A stretch of DNA of 27,469 nucleotides from an uncultured Ruminococcus sp. (GCA_900540005.1 UQEM01000015.1:1-27469); one strand, 5' to 3'; numbered from the stretch's first letter, positions 1 through 8,106 are shown. The notes: a model not told the origin generated them from the sequence alone. Program-made: numbers and translations.

Positions 1-6
1 GGGATT

Positions 7-75
7 CTAAAGGGTTGTTAACCCTTTAGCGGTTTCCAAAGGCAGAGCCTTTGGTGGGGTGTGGGGCAACGCCAC
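7..75. repeat. Row of three hairpins, probable dispersed intergenic repeat
   Basis: Three inverted repeats stand side by side. The first is a 10-bp perfect stem (CTAAAGGGTT, loop GTT, AACCCTTTAG, 7-29). The second is an 8-bp perfect stem (CCAAAGGC, loop AGA, GCCTTTGG, 36-54). The third is a weaker GTGG/CCAC dyad (61-75). The array lies downstream of the noc stop codon and may end the noc transcript, although no clear U-run follows. The compact design resembles intergenic repeats I associate with Ruminococcaceae genomes; that link is from memory. No second copy is visible in the window. Confidence 0.55.
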
Positions 76-105
76 GCAAACTGCCTTCAATCGTTCCCTC
101 TTGAA

Positions 106-921
106 TCACTTTTTCTGTATGGGGATTCTCACCCTGTACTCTATGTAGTCCTCGTTCTGAATTTTTTTTGAGTCTGCCGAAATTCCGGCCGCCTGCATAG
201 TCTCAACTGCCTTAGTTATCGTATTGACAAACATTTTCACGTTCTGAAACACCTTGGAGCGCTTTTTATAGCTTGCTCTGTCATGCTGCGAGCCGATATA
301 ATCATCGATCAGGTGCTCAGTCCGCTCAACATTCAGACTATTTTTGATCACCTTTTCAAGGATCATCAGCCTGTCCTCGGTATTGCCAAGCCGCAGTAGT
401 GCCCGCGCATGACGTTCCGTAAGCGAAAATTTCATGATCAGATCTCTCTCTGGCTGTGTCAGTCGCAAAAGTCTGAGCTTGTTCGCAATCGTGCTCTGAG
501 CCTTGCCAAGTTTAGACGCGGCGTCCTCCTGCGTCATTCCGTAATAAGTTATAAGTTTTTCGATTGCCGCTGCTTCCTCAAAAAAGGAAAGATCCTGCCG
601 CTGAATGTTTTCGACAAGCGCCAAAATAGCGGAATGACGCTCGCTTATCTCATGCACTATGCACGGAACTGCCCTGAAACCGCAAAGTTTCGCCGCTCTG
701 AGCCGCCGTTCCCCTGCGATCAACTCGTACTTATCCCCTATTCTCCTGACCGAAAGCGGCTGCAAAATTCCGTTGTGAGAAATTGATTCCGCAAGTGCAA
801 CAATTTCGTTGTCGGCAAAATCCATTCTCGGCTGGTGAGGATTCGGGCGGATATCCTTGATTTCCACTTCAATGACCTTGCTGACAAGCTTTTCCTTGGT
901 AAAATTTAAAAATCCTGGCAT
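106..921 (-). CDS. noc: Noc-type ParB-family nucleoid occlusion protein
   Basis: This is a ParB-superfamily DNA-binding CTPase of 271 residues. The ParB N-terminal domain spans about residues 16-110 and shows the CTP-binding motifs GERRLRA (70-76) and ENIQRQDL (104-111). The helix-turn-helix domain follows (about 128-176). Its recognition region reads KAQSTIANKLRLL and TERHARALL, as in Noc rather than the Spo0J/ParB form. By analogy with Bacillus Noc it would bind DNA near the origin, load as a clamp and block division over the nucleoid. The N-terminus MPGFLNFTKEKL could be a short amphipathic membrane-targeting helix like that of Bacillus Noc (inference). It sits downstream of rsmG, as in B. 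subtilis, but is separated from it by a terminator and so should have its own promoter. The start is supported by GAGGG upstream. A generic ParB annotation would also be acceptable. Confidence 0.85.
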   Translation of the reverse strand: MPGFLNFTKEKLVSKVIEVEIKDIRPNPHQPRMDFADNEIVALAESISHNGILQPLSVRRIGDKYELIAGERRLRAAKLCGFRAVPCIVHEISERHSAILALVENIQRQDLSFFEEAAAIEKLITYYGMTQEDAASKLGKAQSTIANKLRLLRLTQPERDLIMKFSLTERHARALLRLGNTEDRLMILEKVIKNSLNVERTEHLIDDYIGSQHDRASYKKRSKVFQNVKMFVNTITKAVETMQAAGISADSKKIQNEDYIEYRVRIPIQKK

Positions 922-1001
922 TATGATCCCTCGTTTTCATAAAATTGAGCTTTGCTCTTTAAAGCAATTTTAGCACTAACGGGAAATAATTACTACACAA
1001 A

Positions 1002-1034
1002 AAAACCGTCTCAAATCGACATTTGGACGGTTTT
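1002..1034 (-). terminator. Intrinsic terminator of the mnmE-mnmG-rsmG unit
   Basis: Read on the minus strand, a 9-bp AAAACCGTC/GACGGTTTT stem is extended by a 5-bp CAAAT/ATTTG stem across a one-base bulge, with a 4-base loop. The minus-strand U-run follows directly (A-run at 999-1005 on the plus strand). It lies about 20 bases past the rsmG stop. The plus strand also has a T-rich tail, so it could work in both directions. Confidence 0.85.
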
Positions 1035-1054
1035 ATTTATAAATATAGACGAAT

Positions 1055-1759
1055 TCAGAGGGGATTTTTCTTTATCTTCCCGCTATTGCGCGGATATTTT
1101 GTCGCAGTCTGCGATATTTTCTCTGCAACGACAATTTTCCGCTGCTCGTCAAAAAGGTCGTAATCGATCTGTGCCGCAAGTTTTCCCCCAAGGATCTTCA
1201 CAGCTTTTTCGGAAGCCTCAATGTTCTCGTTCGGGCCTTTCATTGCGGTAAAATTTCCGCCGACTTTCACAAACGGCAGGCAAAATTCGCTTAAAACAGC
1301 CATATTCGCGACCGCTCTTGCACAAGCAACGTCAAATTGCTCCCTGTACTTTTCGTTTTTGGAAACTTCCTCAGCGCGGCCGTGGATTATCTCAGCCTTA
1401 ACGCCAAGCTTTTCACAGAGCTTTTCAAGGAAAATCGTGCGCTTATTCAGGCTGTCGAGAAGTGTCAGCTTTATGTCAGGGCGAAAAACTGCGATAGGCA
1501 CAGACGGAAATCCTGCGCCCGTTCCGACATCGATCATGCTTGAATCTCGCGGAATATCGACAAATTTCAGCATTAAAACGCTATCGATAAAGTGTTTTTT
1601 CAGAATTTCGTCAGGCTCGGTTATAGCAGTAAGATTCACTTTTTCGTTGTATTCCACGAGAAACTCCGCGTAAATATCAAGCTTTTCATACTGCTCCTCG
1701 CTCAGTTCAAGGCCATACTCATTAAAAAGACCTTTTGCATATTCAAACTCCGGCAGCAT
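1055..1759 (-). CDS. rsmG: 16S rRNA (guanine-527-N7)-methyltransferase RsmG
   Basis: RsmG (GidB) transfers a methyl group from S-adenosylmethionine to N7 of G527 in the 530 loop of 16S rRNA. The protein (234 residues, normal length) has the Rossmann SAM-binding motif IDVGTGAGFPSVPIA, an acidic strand end (LTLLDSLNKR) and the family segments VACARAVA and FTAMKG. The ATG overlaps the mnmG stop in a TGATG junction, implying translational coupling. AGAGGTG lies 7 bases upstream of this ATG. A GTG three bases earlier (1762) is the alternative start but is too close to the ribosome binding site. Loss of this enzyme gives low-level streptomycin resistance in several bacteria (known for the family). 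It is the last gene of mnmE-mnmG-rsmG. Confidence 0.95.
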   Translation of the reverse strand: MLPEFEYAKGLFNEYGLELSEEQYEKLDIYAEFLVEYNEKVNLTAITEPDEILKKHFIDSVLMLKFVDIPRDSSMIDVGTGAGFPSVPIAVFRPDIKLTLLDSLNKRTIFLEKLCEKLGVKAEIIHGRAEEVSKNEKYREQFDVACARAVANMAVLSEFCLPFVKVGGNFTAMKGPNENIEASEKAVKILGGKLAAQIDYDLFDEQRKIVVAEKISQTATKYPRNSGKIKKNPL

Positions 1760-3636
1760 CACTTATCACCTCTCTGTCTGAGCCAAACCGAAAGCATGGA
1801 GATATCTGCGGGGGAAACTCCCGAGATTCTTGATGCCTGTCCAAGTGATATCGGCTTGATTTTGTCCAGTTTTTCAGCAGCTTCAAGGCGGATTCCCTTG
1901 ATTTGCGAGTAATCCGCATCTATCGGCAGCTTTACATCTTCGAGGTTTTTCATCTGCCCGATCTGCTCAAGCTGCTTTGAAATGTAGCCTGCGTATTTGA
2001 TTTCAAGCTCGACCTCCTCAGCTATATCGCGCGAGAGATGAGGTCTTTCCGAATCAAATTGTGCAAGTTCCGAGTACTTTATCTGCGGACGGCGAACCAG
2101 ATCAGCCATTTTGCAGCCGCTTTTTAGCGGAGCTGTTCCCTTTTCCTCAAGGAAAGCATTGAGCGACTCACTCGGCCCCATGTTAAGCGTGGAAATTCTC
2201 TTTACTTCGGCATTGATGAGCTCGATTTTTTTAAGCAAGTTGTCGTATCTTTCGTCAGATATCAAGCCTATCCTGTGACCGATCGGTGAAAGTCTCTGGT
2301 CAGCGTTATCCTGCCTCAGAATCAGCCTGTATTCGCTGCGTGAAGTCATCATGCGGTACGGATCACTGCACCCTTTGGTCACAAGATCGTCAACAAGAGT
2401 TCCGATATAAGAACCCGACCGTTCAAGAATGACAGGTTCTTCACCTTTTAGCTTTAAAGCGGCATTGATCCCCGCAACGATTCCCTGTGCAGCAGCCTCC
2501 TCATAGCCCGAACTGCCGTTGAACTGTCCCGCTCCGTACAAACCGCCGATTTTTTTGAATTCAAGTGTCGGAAAAAGCTGTGTCGGATCGCAGCAGTCGT
2601 ACTCTATCGCGTAGGCAGGACGCATAATTTCGACATTTTCGAGACCTTTTATCGTCTGCAAAAACTTCAACTGTACATCTTCGGGCAGCGATGAGGACAT
2701 TCCCTGTAAATAAAACTCCTCCGTTGTCAGTCCCATAGGTTCTACAAAAAGCTGATGTCTCGGCTTGTCGGAAAAACGCACAATTTTGTCCTCAATCGAC
2801 GGACAGTATCTCGGGCCTACACCCTCAATTCTTCCCGAATAAAGAGGCGAACGGTCAAGATTAGCCAAAATAACCTCGTGGGTCTTGCTGTTCGTGTATG
2901 TAACGTAGCAACTTACCACATTTTCAAGATTGTCCGCATTAGTTTCAAATGAAAACGGCACAATCTCGTCATCGCCGTTCTGAATCTCCATTTTGTCAAA
3001 GTCAATGCTCCTGCGGTGAACACGACACGGAGTTCCTGTCTTGAATCTTCTGAGTTCAACACCGTTTTCGCGTAGTGACTGAGAAAGCCCAATGCTCGGT
3101 AGGGCGGAATCAGGGCCGCTTTCATACGAAGCCTCGCCAATATGTATCTTGCCTTTCAGGTAAGTTCCTGTCGCAATGATCGCCGCTTTTACGGCATATT
3201 CAGCGCCGAGTGAAGTGCGAACCGCTGTTACTTTCCCGTCCTCGACCACGATCTCAGATATTTCACCCTGTTTTATGTATAGATTTTCCTGCTTTTCGCA
3301 GACATTTTTCATGTAATTGTGGTACTTAACGCGGTCTGCCTGAACTCTCAGACTGTGGACAGCCGCGCCTTTTCCGCGATTGAGCATACGACTCTGAATA
3401 AAGCACTTATCCGCAGCCTTACCCATTTCTCCGCCAAGCGCGTCGATTTCTCTTACCAGATGTCCCTTTGCAGTGCCGCCTATCGACGGATTACACGGCA
3501 TATTTGCTATCTGGTCGAGAGATATCGTGAACATTATCGTCCTGCAACCGAGCCTTGCGGAGGCAAGAGCGGCTTCAACTCCGGCATGACCCGCACCAAT
3601 AACTGCGACATCATACTCTCCCATTTTATAAATCAT
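1759..3636 (-). CDS. mnmG: tRNA uridine-34 5-carboxymethylaminomethyl modification enzyme MnmG
   Basis: MnmG (GidA) is the FAD-binding partner of MnmE. Together they install the (carboxymethyl)aminomethyl group at C5 of wobble uridine 34 in certain tRNAs, using methylene-tetrahydrofolate and glycine or ammonium. The FAD Rossmann motif [19 protein letters not shown] opens the protein. Family signatures [15 protein letters not shown] and [13 protein letters not shown] follow, and a helical C-terminal domain ([15 protein letters not shown] region) binds MnmE and tRNA. With this ATG the protein has 625 residues, typical for the family. GGGAG stands 8 bases upstream of it. An in-frame GTG at 3645 would add three residues but overlaps the Shine-Dalgarno. 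Upstream lies a parS site and then mnmE; downstream it overlaps rsmG. Confidence 0.96.
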   Translation of the reverse strand: MIYKMGEYDVAVIGAGHAGVEAALASARLGCRTIMFTISLDQIANMPCNPSIGGTAKGHLVREIDALGGEMGKAADKCFIQSRMLNRGKGAAVHSLRVQADRVKYHNYMKNVCEKQENLYIKQGEISEIVVEDGKVTAVRTSLGAEYAVKAAIIATGTYLKGKIHIGEASYESGPDSALPSIGLSQSLRENGVELRRFKTGTPCRVHRRSIDFDKMEIQNGDDEIVPFSFETNADNLENVVSCYVTYTNSKTHEVILANLDRSPLYSGRIEGVGPRYCPSIEDKIVRFSDKPRHQLFVEPMGLTTEEFYLQGMSSSLPEDVQLKFLQTIKGLENVEIMRPAYAIEYDCCDPTQLFPTLEFKKIGGLYGAGQFNGSSGYEEAAAQGIVAGINAALKLKGEEPVILERSGSYIGTLVDDLVTKGCSDPYRMMTSRSEYRLILRQDNADQRLSPIGHRIGLISDERYDNLLKKIELINAEVKRISTLNMGPSESLNAFLEEKGTAPLKSGCKMADLVRRPQIKYSELAQFDSERPHLSRDIAEEVELEIKYAGYISKQLEQIGQMKNLEDVKLPIDADYSQIKGIRLEAAEKLDKIKPISLGQASRISGVSPADISMLSVWLRQRGDK

Positions 3637-3653
3637 AAATTTCACTCCCGAAT

Positions 3654-3669
3654 TGTTTCACGTGAAACA
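3654..3669. promoter_or_regulatory. parS: parS centromere site
   Basis: The 16-mer TGTTTCACGTGAAACA is a perfect palindrome and matches the Firmicutes parS consensus for ParB/Spo0J exactly. It begins immediately after the mnmE TAA and ends 17 bases before the mnmG start, so it sits inside the mnmE-mnmG operon. A position about 5 kb from dnaA fits origin-proximal parS sites. The Noc-type protein encoded at the left end is expected to prefer a different palindrome, so the partner ParB is probably encoded elsewhere. Confidence 0.92.
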
Positions 3670-5031
3670 TTATTTTCCGACACAAAATCTTGAAAAGACC
3701 TCATCAACGACAGCGTCAGTGATTTTCTCACCGATAAGTTCAAGCAATGACTGCTCGGCGTAATCTATCAGAACGTTGACCGCGTCCAACATTTCGCCGC
3801 ATTCAATAGCCTCAACAGCCTTTTCTACATTTTCAAGGCACACGTCAACGCACTTTTTCTGACGTTCATTTGCAACAGTAACATCATTGAAAAATGGTTC
3901 ATTCAGCCTGAAAATGTCCTCGATACACGCACAAAGTTCGTCCGTTCCGCTGTTTTCCTTGGCGGACAGATAAACTATATACTTAAAATGTTTTTCAAGT
4001 TCTGTAATATCAATTACCGTTGACAGATCATTTTTGTTGACTACTGCAACAGAATTATTAAAGTTAATTTTATTAATTATATTAACATCATCATCGCTCA
4101 TCTTCTCGCTGCCGTCAAAAACAGCTATCACAAGCTCCGCGGACTCTATCGCTTTCTGAGCGATATTCACGCCGATCTCCTCAATTTTATCGGAAGTCTC
4201 GCGTATCCCTGCGGTGTCCATGAGCCTGAGTGTCACATCTCCGAGCTTTACGGTTTCCTCCACCGCGTCACGGGTAGTTCCCGCAATATCGGTAACTATA
4301 CTCCTCTCACAACCGCTGAGAGCATTGAAAAGCGTGGACTTGCCAACATTTGGTCTGCCGACAATGACAGTGGAAACACCCTCTCGCAAGATCCTGCCGC
4401 TGTCGTAATTCCTGATAAGGCTCTCCAGCTCGGCGCGGATATTTTCAAGTTCCGTTCTCATAGTCTCTGGCTCTACCTCGGGGATATCCTCGTCAGGGTA
4501 ATCTGTCCACGCCGCGAGACTTCCGAGCATATTCATAAGGCGGTCGGAGATTTTTCTTACAGCTTTGTAAGCCGCACCCTCGCGAATATTCTCAGCCATT
4601 TTCAGTTCTCTTTCGCCCTTTGCGGAGATTATATCCATGACCGACTCAGCCTGTGTGAGGTCTATTTTTCCGTTGAGGAACGCTCTTTTCGTAAATTCTC
4701 CTGCCTGCGCCATGACCGCTCCGTTTGCAAGAGCCGCGCGCAGTATCCGCCTTGTGACGTATATTCCGCCGTGGCAGGAGATCTCCGCGGTGTCCTCGCC
4801 CGTAAAGCTGTGCGGAGCGCGGAAAACCGTCAGAATGCAGTCATCGAGCCGTTCTTCGCCGTCAAAAGCTTCGCCGTAAGCGCAGGTATATCCTCTCATG
4901 TCCGCAACCTTTTTGTCGCCGGCAGGAACGAATATCTTCTCCGCGACCTCGAATGCCCTCTCGCCCGAAATGCGAATGACCGCGATTCCTCCGGGAGCAT
5001 TCGGCGTGGCGATCGCTGCTATAGTAGTCAT
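3670..5031 (-). CDS. mnmE: tRNA modification GTPase MnmE
   Basis: MnmE (TrmE) is the GTPase that works with MnmG on tRNA wobble uridine 34. The N-terminal folate-binding, dimerising domain (about 1-118) starts MTTIAAIATPNAPGGIAVIRISG. A helical domain follows, interrupted by the G domain (about 218-375) with G1 GRPNVGKST, G3 DTAGI and G4 NKND. The C-terminus FCVGK corresponds to the conserved C-(I/L/V)-G-K end that carries the essential cysteine. At 453 residues the length is typical. AGGAGG sits 5 bases before the ATG and directly abuts the U-run of the hairpin downstream of khpB, an unusual arrangement. It is the first gene of mnmE-mnmG-rsmG. Confidence 0.96.
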   Translation of the reverse strand: MTTIAAIATPNAPGGIAVIRISGERAFEVAEKIFVPAGDKKVADMRGYTCAYGEAFDGEERLDDCILTVFRAPHSFTGEDTAEISCHGGIYVTRRILRAALANGAVMAQAGEFTKRAFLNGKIDLTQAESVMDIISAKGERELKMAENIREGAAYKAVRKISDRLMNMLGSLAAWTDYPDEDIPEVEPETMRTELENIRAELESLIRNYDSGRILREGVSTVIVGRPNVGKSTLFNALSGCERSIVTDIAGTTRDAVEETVKLGDVTLRLMDTAGIRETSDKIEEIGVNIAQKAIESAELVIAVFDGSEKMSDDDVNIINKINFNNSVAVVNKNDLSTVIDITELEKHFKYIVYLSAKENSGTDELCACIEDIFRLNEPFFNDVTVANERQKKCVDVCLENVEKAVEAIECGEMLDAVNVLIDYAEQSLLELIGEKITDAVVDEVFSRFCVGK

Positions 5032-5042
5032 TTTGTCCTCCT

Positions 5043-5070
5043 AAAAAAACAACGGCATTAACGCCGTTGT
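5043..5070 (-). terminator. Hairpin with U-run directly abutting the mnmE ribosome binding site
   Basis: On the minus strand an 8-bp perfect stem (ACAACGGC/GCCGTTGT) with a 6-base loop is followed by seven T and then at once by AGGAGGACAAA and the mnmE ATG. It has the form of an intrinsic terminator for the rpmH-to-khpB unit. No promoter fits between it and mnmE, so transcripts reaching mnmE must cross it. It may therefore act as a leaky terminator or attenuator. Confidence 0.75.
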
Positions 5071-5116
5071 CTGAATTATTTACAGGCAGCTTTTAAATCT
5101 GCCGTTCTGAATCGAA

Positions 5117-6190
5117 TCAAAGCTCGATCTTGCCGTAGAGTCCGCCCTCGATGCTGTCCTCGGGTCTGGGTCTCTTGTAGTCCTTTTCAAATGAAGTTGA
5201 GAGATTTACCGACTTGCGTTCGAGTGTTATCTCGCCCTTGTCATTTCTTCTGTTGTCGCGGTTTCTGTCATTTCTTCTTCCGCCGTCGCGACGATTATCG
5301 CGCTTTTTTCTGGGATTATTTGAAGAAATGATTATCTTTCTGTACGGTTCTTCGCCGACAGATCTTGAAGAAACTCCCTCGATCTCTGAAATTGCCGAGT
5401 GGATAACTCGTCTCTCGTAGGGATTCATCGGCTCAAGCGGCTGTGAACGTCCCGTTCTGAGAACGGATTTTGCAACCTTTACCGCAAGCTGCTCAAGAGT
5501 TTCCTTTCTCTTGCTGCGGTAGCCGAGGCAGTCGATAGTGATCCTGAAATAATCCTTATCGCCCTTGTTTGCGATTATCGAGCAGAGGTACTGGATAGCG
5601 TCAAGCGTCTCGCCCCTTCTGCCGATAATAGTTCCGTTGCTGTTGCTGTCGATATTGAGGATAGCTCCGGTCTCGTTCTGATAAACCGTGAACTTTGCCT
5701 CAACGTCCATAGCTCTGAGAATGCTTGTGATGTAGTCTCTTGCAAGCTTTACCTTAGGATTTATGAGTGACTCGTCCTCGATAAGCGAGTAATTTTCGAG
5801 CGAATAGTCTGATTCCTCAGCATTATGCGTATCTTCCTTTACAGGAGCGGGCCTTTCGCTGACTGCCTTTTCCTCCTTGACAGGAGCAGCATCCGGCTTT
5901 GTCTCATGCTTTTCAGCAACAGCTTCCGCCTTTGCTTCCTTTGTCCCGCTCACAGCAGGAGCAGCCTTTACCTCAGCTTTTGCCGGTGCAGGAGCAATCG
6001 GCTTTGCAGCAGCCGGAGCTTCTTCTATATAAGTAGCCCTGACGACCGCATCGCTCTTTCCTATTCCGAGGAAACCTCTCTTGCCTTCCTCGACTATTTC
6101 AAACTTTATTTTACTTTCAGCAACACCAAACTTCTTTGAGGCAAGCTTTTTAGCCTCCTCGATGGTTTTCGCTGTAAATTTTTCAGTCAT
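5117..6190 (-). CDS. khpB: Jag/KhpB RNA-binding protein (Jag-N, KH, R3H)
   Basis: KhpB (Jag, EloR in streptococci) is an RNA-binding protein linked to cell elongation and post-transcriptional control. The Jag N-terminal domain (about 1-56; TAKTIEEAKKLASKKFGV and GFLGIGKSDA) is followed by a long low-complexity Ala/Lys/Glu/Pro linker (about 57-125). A KH domain with the GRRG loop (GTIIGRRGETLDAIQYL) comes next, then an R3H domain (NPYERRVIHSAISEIEGV). The 357-residue length exceeds the more usual 200-260 because of the linker and a C-terminal tail of about 65 residues rich in Arg, Asn and Asp. GGGAGG is 8 bases upstream. It is last in the rpmH-rnpA-yidD-yidC-khpB run, the standard neighbourhood. 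Confidence 0.93.
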   Translation of the reverse strand: MTEKFTAKTIEEAKKLASKKFGVAESKIKFEIVEEGKRGFLGIGKSDAVVRATYIEEAPAAAKPIAPAPAKAEVKAAPAVSGTKEAKAEAVAEKHETKPDAAPVKEEKAVSERPAPVKEDTHNAEESDYSLENYSLIEDESLINPKVKLARDYITSILRAMDVEAKFTVYQNETGAILNIDSNSNGTIIGRRGETLDAIQYLCSIIANKGDKDYFRITIDCLGYRSKRKETLEQLAVKVAKSVLRTGRSQPLEPMNPYERRVIHSAISEIEGVSSRSVGEEPYRKIIISSNNPRKKRDNRRDGGRRNDRNRDNRRNDKGEITLERKSVNLSTSFEKDYKRPRPEDSIEGGLYGKIEL

Positions 6191-6211
6191 AATTATTACC
6201 TCCCGGACGGC

Positions 6212-7363
6212 TTAATCTTCATCGTCGTCGCTTTCATCATAATCATCGCCGTACTTTTCAGCCATGCGCTTTCTTGCTTCCTTGAGCTTGTCTCTGTTCT
6301 GCTTGTTCTGTTCTGATCTTGAGATCTTGCCGCCTGAGCCGCCTGCGCTGCCATTCTGTTCATTTAATGCAGCCTGCTGTTCCATTACCCTCTGCATGAA
6401 GGTTTTCTTTTCGGGGTGCTTTTCAGCGTATATCCTTGCCTTTTCCTTTTCCTTTTCAGCGATAGCCTCGGTCCTCTCGGGAGTGAAGTAGCAGTTGAGA
6501 GCAAAGGTGATAAGGAATGAGAATACAGATGACCATATCCAGTAGAAACCGATACCGGCAGGTACCTGAAATGCAAACCATATTGAAAGAAGGGGCATAC
6601 CGTACATCATAACAGCCATACAGCCGCCGCCCTGTATATTAGCGTTGGTCTTTTTCTGATGTATCTGGCTGTAGATAGAAACCAGAAGCTGAGCGAGACC
6701 TGCAAGGAAAGGAATGCAGAAAAGAATGATGGATTCCTTGTTCCATGTATCGGGGTGTATCTCGGGTGTTTTACCGAGGTTTGCGCCGAATATGGTAAAC
6801 TTTTCGCTGAATTCGGATACCTTCTGAGCAAAATCCTCAGCGAGGCCTGAAAAGCTGTCGGGCTTTTTGCGGATAGCCTCCATAGTGAAAAGCTCTGATC
6901 TCAGGTTATTGCTGAGAAAAGTTTTTCCGCCGTTTATGCCAAGTTCGCTCGCAAGAGATGAAGCTCTCTCAGCAGCCTCGGTTATAACAGACTTTGAAAT
7001 GCCGAGGATATGCGAAATAGGCTTGTATACAACGTCGATAACGCCAAAGAGGAGGAACATCTGAATAAAAGCGGGCAGGCACGAAGCCATTGGGTTTATG
7101 CCCTCCTGCGCATAGAGTTTCTGCTGTTCTTCCTGTAGTCTCTGCTGATTGCTGCCAAAGCTCTTTTTGAGTTTTTCAAGCTTTGGGTTGAGGAGCTGCA
7201 TTCTCGCCGCACTTTTCTGAGTCTTGTAGTTGACCGGGAAAAGAAGGAGTTTTGTTACGATTGTAAACAAAATAATCGAGACAGCGTAGTTTTTACAAAT
7301 GAAATAGATCAGTCTCATCAGGTAGCCGAAAGGGATACCTATAATATCATATAATGCGTTCAA
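6212..7363 (-). CDS. yidC: Membrane protein insertase YidC/Oxa1 family
   Basis: YidC inserts and folds inner-membrane proteins, alone or with SecYEG. The short Gram-positive architecture is visible: TM1 (about 26-44), a cytoplasmic helical hairpin (KTQKSAARMQLLNPKLEKLKK) and TM2 starting PAFIQMFLLFGVIDVV. A long extracytoplasmic segment (about 115-210) and three further TM segments follow, the last near FYWIWSSVFSFLITFAL. The position usually held by the groove arginine appears to be Lys38 (IVTKLLLFP), a conservative change. There is no lipobox, unlike Bacillus SpoIIIJ. The cytoplasmic tail is strongly charged and ends in a run of Asp/Glu. It starts 4 bases after yidD ends, so the two are almost certainly co-translated. 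It has 383 residues. Confidence 0.94.
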   Translation of the reverse strand: MNALYDIIGIPFGYLMRLIYFICKNYAVSIILFTIVTKLLLFPVNYKTQKSAARMQLLNPKLEKLKKSFGSNQQRLQEEQQKLYAQEGINPMASCLPAFIQMFLLFGVIDVVYKPISHILGISKSVITEAAERASSLASELGINGGKTFLSNNLRSELFTMEAIRKKPDSFSGLAEDFAQKVSEFSEKFTIFGANLGKTPEIHPDTWNKESIILFCIPFLAGLAQLLVSIYSQIHQKKTNANIQGGGCMAVMMYGMPLLSIWFAFQVPAGIGFYWIWSSVFSFLITFALNCYFTPERTEAIAEKEKEKARIYAEKHPEKKTFMQRVMEQQAALNEQNGSAGGSGGKISRSEQNKQNRDKLKEARKRMAEKYGDDYDESDDDED

Positions 7364-7367
7364 ATTT

Positions 7368-7667
7368 TCATACCTCTTGATTCATTTTGTCGCCGTCGCT
7401 TTCACTTCCGGCGTTTTCATCGGTGAAATCATACTTACGGGTCCTGAATGTGAACTTTTCGGGGACATAATCAATTCCGCCCATAGACCATGGATTGCAT
7501 CTGAGAATTCTCCATACAGAAAGAGCCGAGCCGCGGACGGCGCCGAATCTCCCGACAGCAGTGAGCGCATAGCAGCTGCAGGTGGGATAATACTTGCATC
7601 TTGGCGGGAAGAGCGGCGAAACGAATTTTCTATAGAATTTAATAAGCCCCATTATCAGGAATTTCAT
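7368..7667 (-). CDS. yidD: Membrane protein insertion efficiency factor YidD
   Basis: YidD is a small, peripherally membrane-bound protein that helps YidC-dependent insertion. The 99-residue product has the family signature: an N-terminal amphipathic/hydrophobic stretch (MKFLIMGLIKFYRKFVSPLFP), the cysteine cluster PRCKYYPTCSCYALTAV, and RILRCNPWSMGGIDYVP. The C-terminal 25 residues or so are polar and not conserved. The start codon overlaps the rnpA stop in an ATGA arrangement, and the yidC ATG follows 4 bases after the stop. This matches the usual rnpA-yidD-yidC order. Confidence 0.95.
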   Translation of the reverse strand: MKFLIMGLIKFYRKFVSPLFPPRCKYYPTCSCYALTAVGRFGAVRGSALSVWRILRCNPWSMGGIDYVPEKFTFRTRKYDFTDENAGSESDGDKMNQEV

Positions 7668-8032
7668 ACTCTTTTCTTTCCCGCATCAAAGCTGCAAAAC
7701 ATTTTATTGATATCAGGGATCCCCTTTTTGCGCATATATTCGCAGTATTCCTGAGATCTTACCTCACTGAGGAGACTTCTTGCCACGATAACGATATCCA
7801 TACCGACCGGAATGCTCACCTCAGCCTCGCGGTAGGCAAGGCGGATAAGTCTCTTTGCCCTGTTTCTGCAAACGGCGTTGCCGACAGATTTTCCTGCGGT
7901 AATGCCGAGGCGGTTATAGGGTCTGCCGTTCGGGCGGACATAGATCACCGAGTATCTTGAAGCCGAATATCTTCCTCTGCGGTAAGTGCTGAGGAAGTCC
8001 CTGTTATCCTTTATTATTTCCGTATAAAGCAT
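7664..8032 (-). CDS. rnpA: Ribonuclease P protein component
   Basis: RnpA is the protein subunit of RNase P. It assists the catalytic RNA (rnpB, not in this window) in removing 5' leaders from precursor tRNAs. The 122-residue product is basic and contains the RNR signature RNRAKRLIRLAYREAE, preceded by GRPYNRLGITAGKSVGNAV. The start MLYTEIIKDNRDF is chosen because GAAAGGTG lies just upstream. The reading frame stays open to 8089, but the extension would run into the terminator hairpin after rpmH. It overlaps yidD by 4 bases. Confidence 0.95.
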   Translation of the reverse strand: MLYTEIIKDNRDFLSTYRRGRYSASRYSVIYVRPNGRPYNRLGITAGKSVGNAVCRNRAKRLIRLAYREAEVSIPVGMDIVIVARSLLSEVRSQEYCEYMRKKGIPDINKMFCSFDAGKKRV

Positions 8033-8067
8033 AATAACACCTTTCGAGCGTTTTTGTTCACTTAAAC

Positions 8068-8099
8068 AAAAAAGACCACAAAAATACATTTTTGTGGTC
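8068..8099 (-). terminator. Terminator-like hairpin between rpmH and rnpA
   Basis: An 11-bp perfect stem (GACCACAAAAA/TTTTTGTGGTC) with a 4-base loop is followed on the minus strand by TTTTTTG. It begins about 8 bases past the rpmH stop and ends 36 bases before the rnpA start. No clear rnpA promoter is seen in the gap, so it probably acts as a partial terminator that keeps rpmH transcript far above rnpA. Comparable attenuation is known between rpmH and rnpA in E. coli. Confidence 0.88.
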
Positions 8100-8106
8100 A
8101 GCCTCG

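Noticed and set aside
8033..8089. N-terminal extension of rnpA
   Set aside because: It would start inside the rpmH-rnpA terminator hairpin; the start at 8032 has a ribosome binding site and family-like N-terminus.
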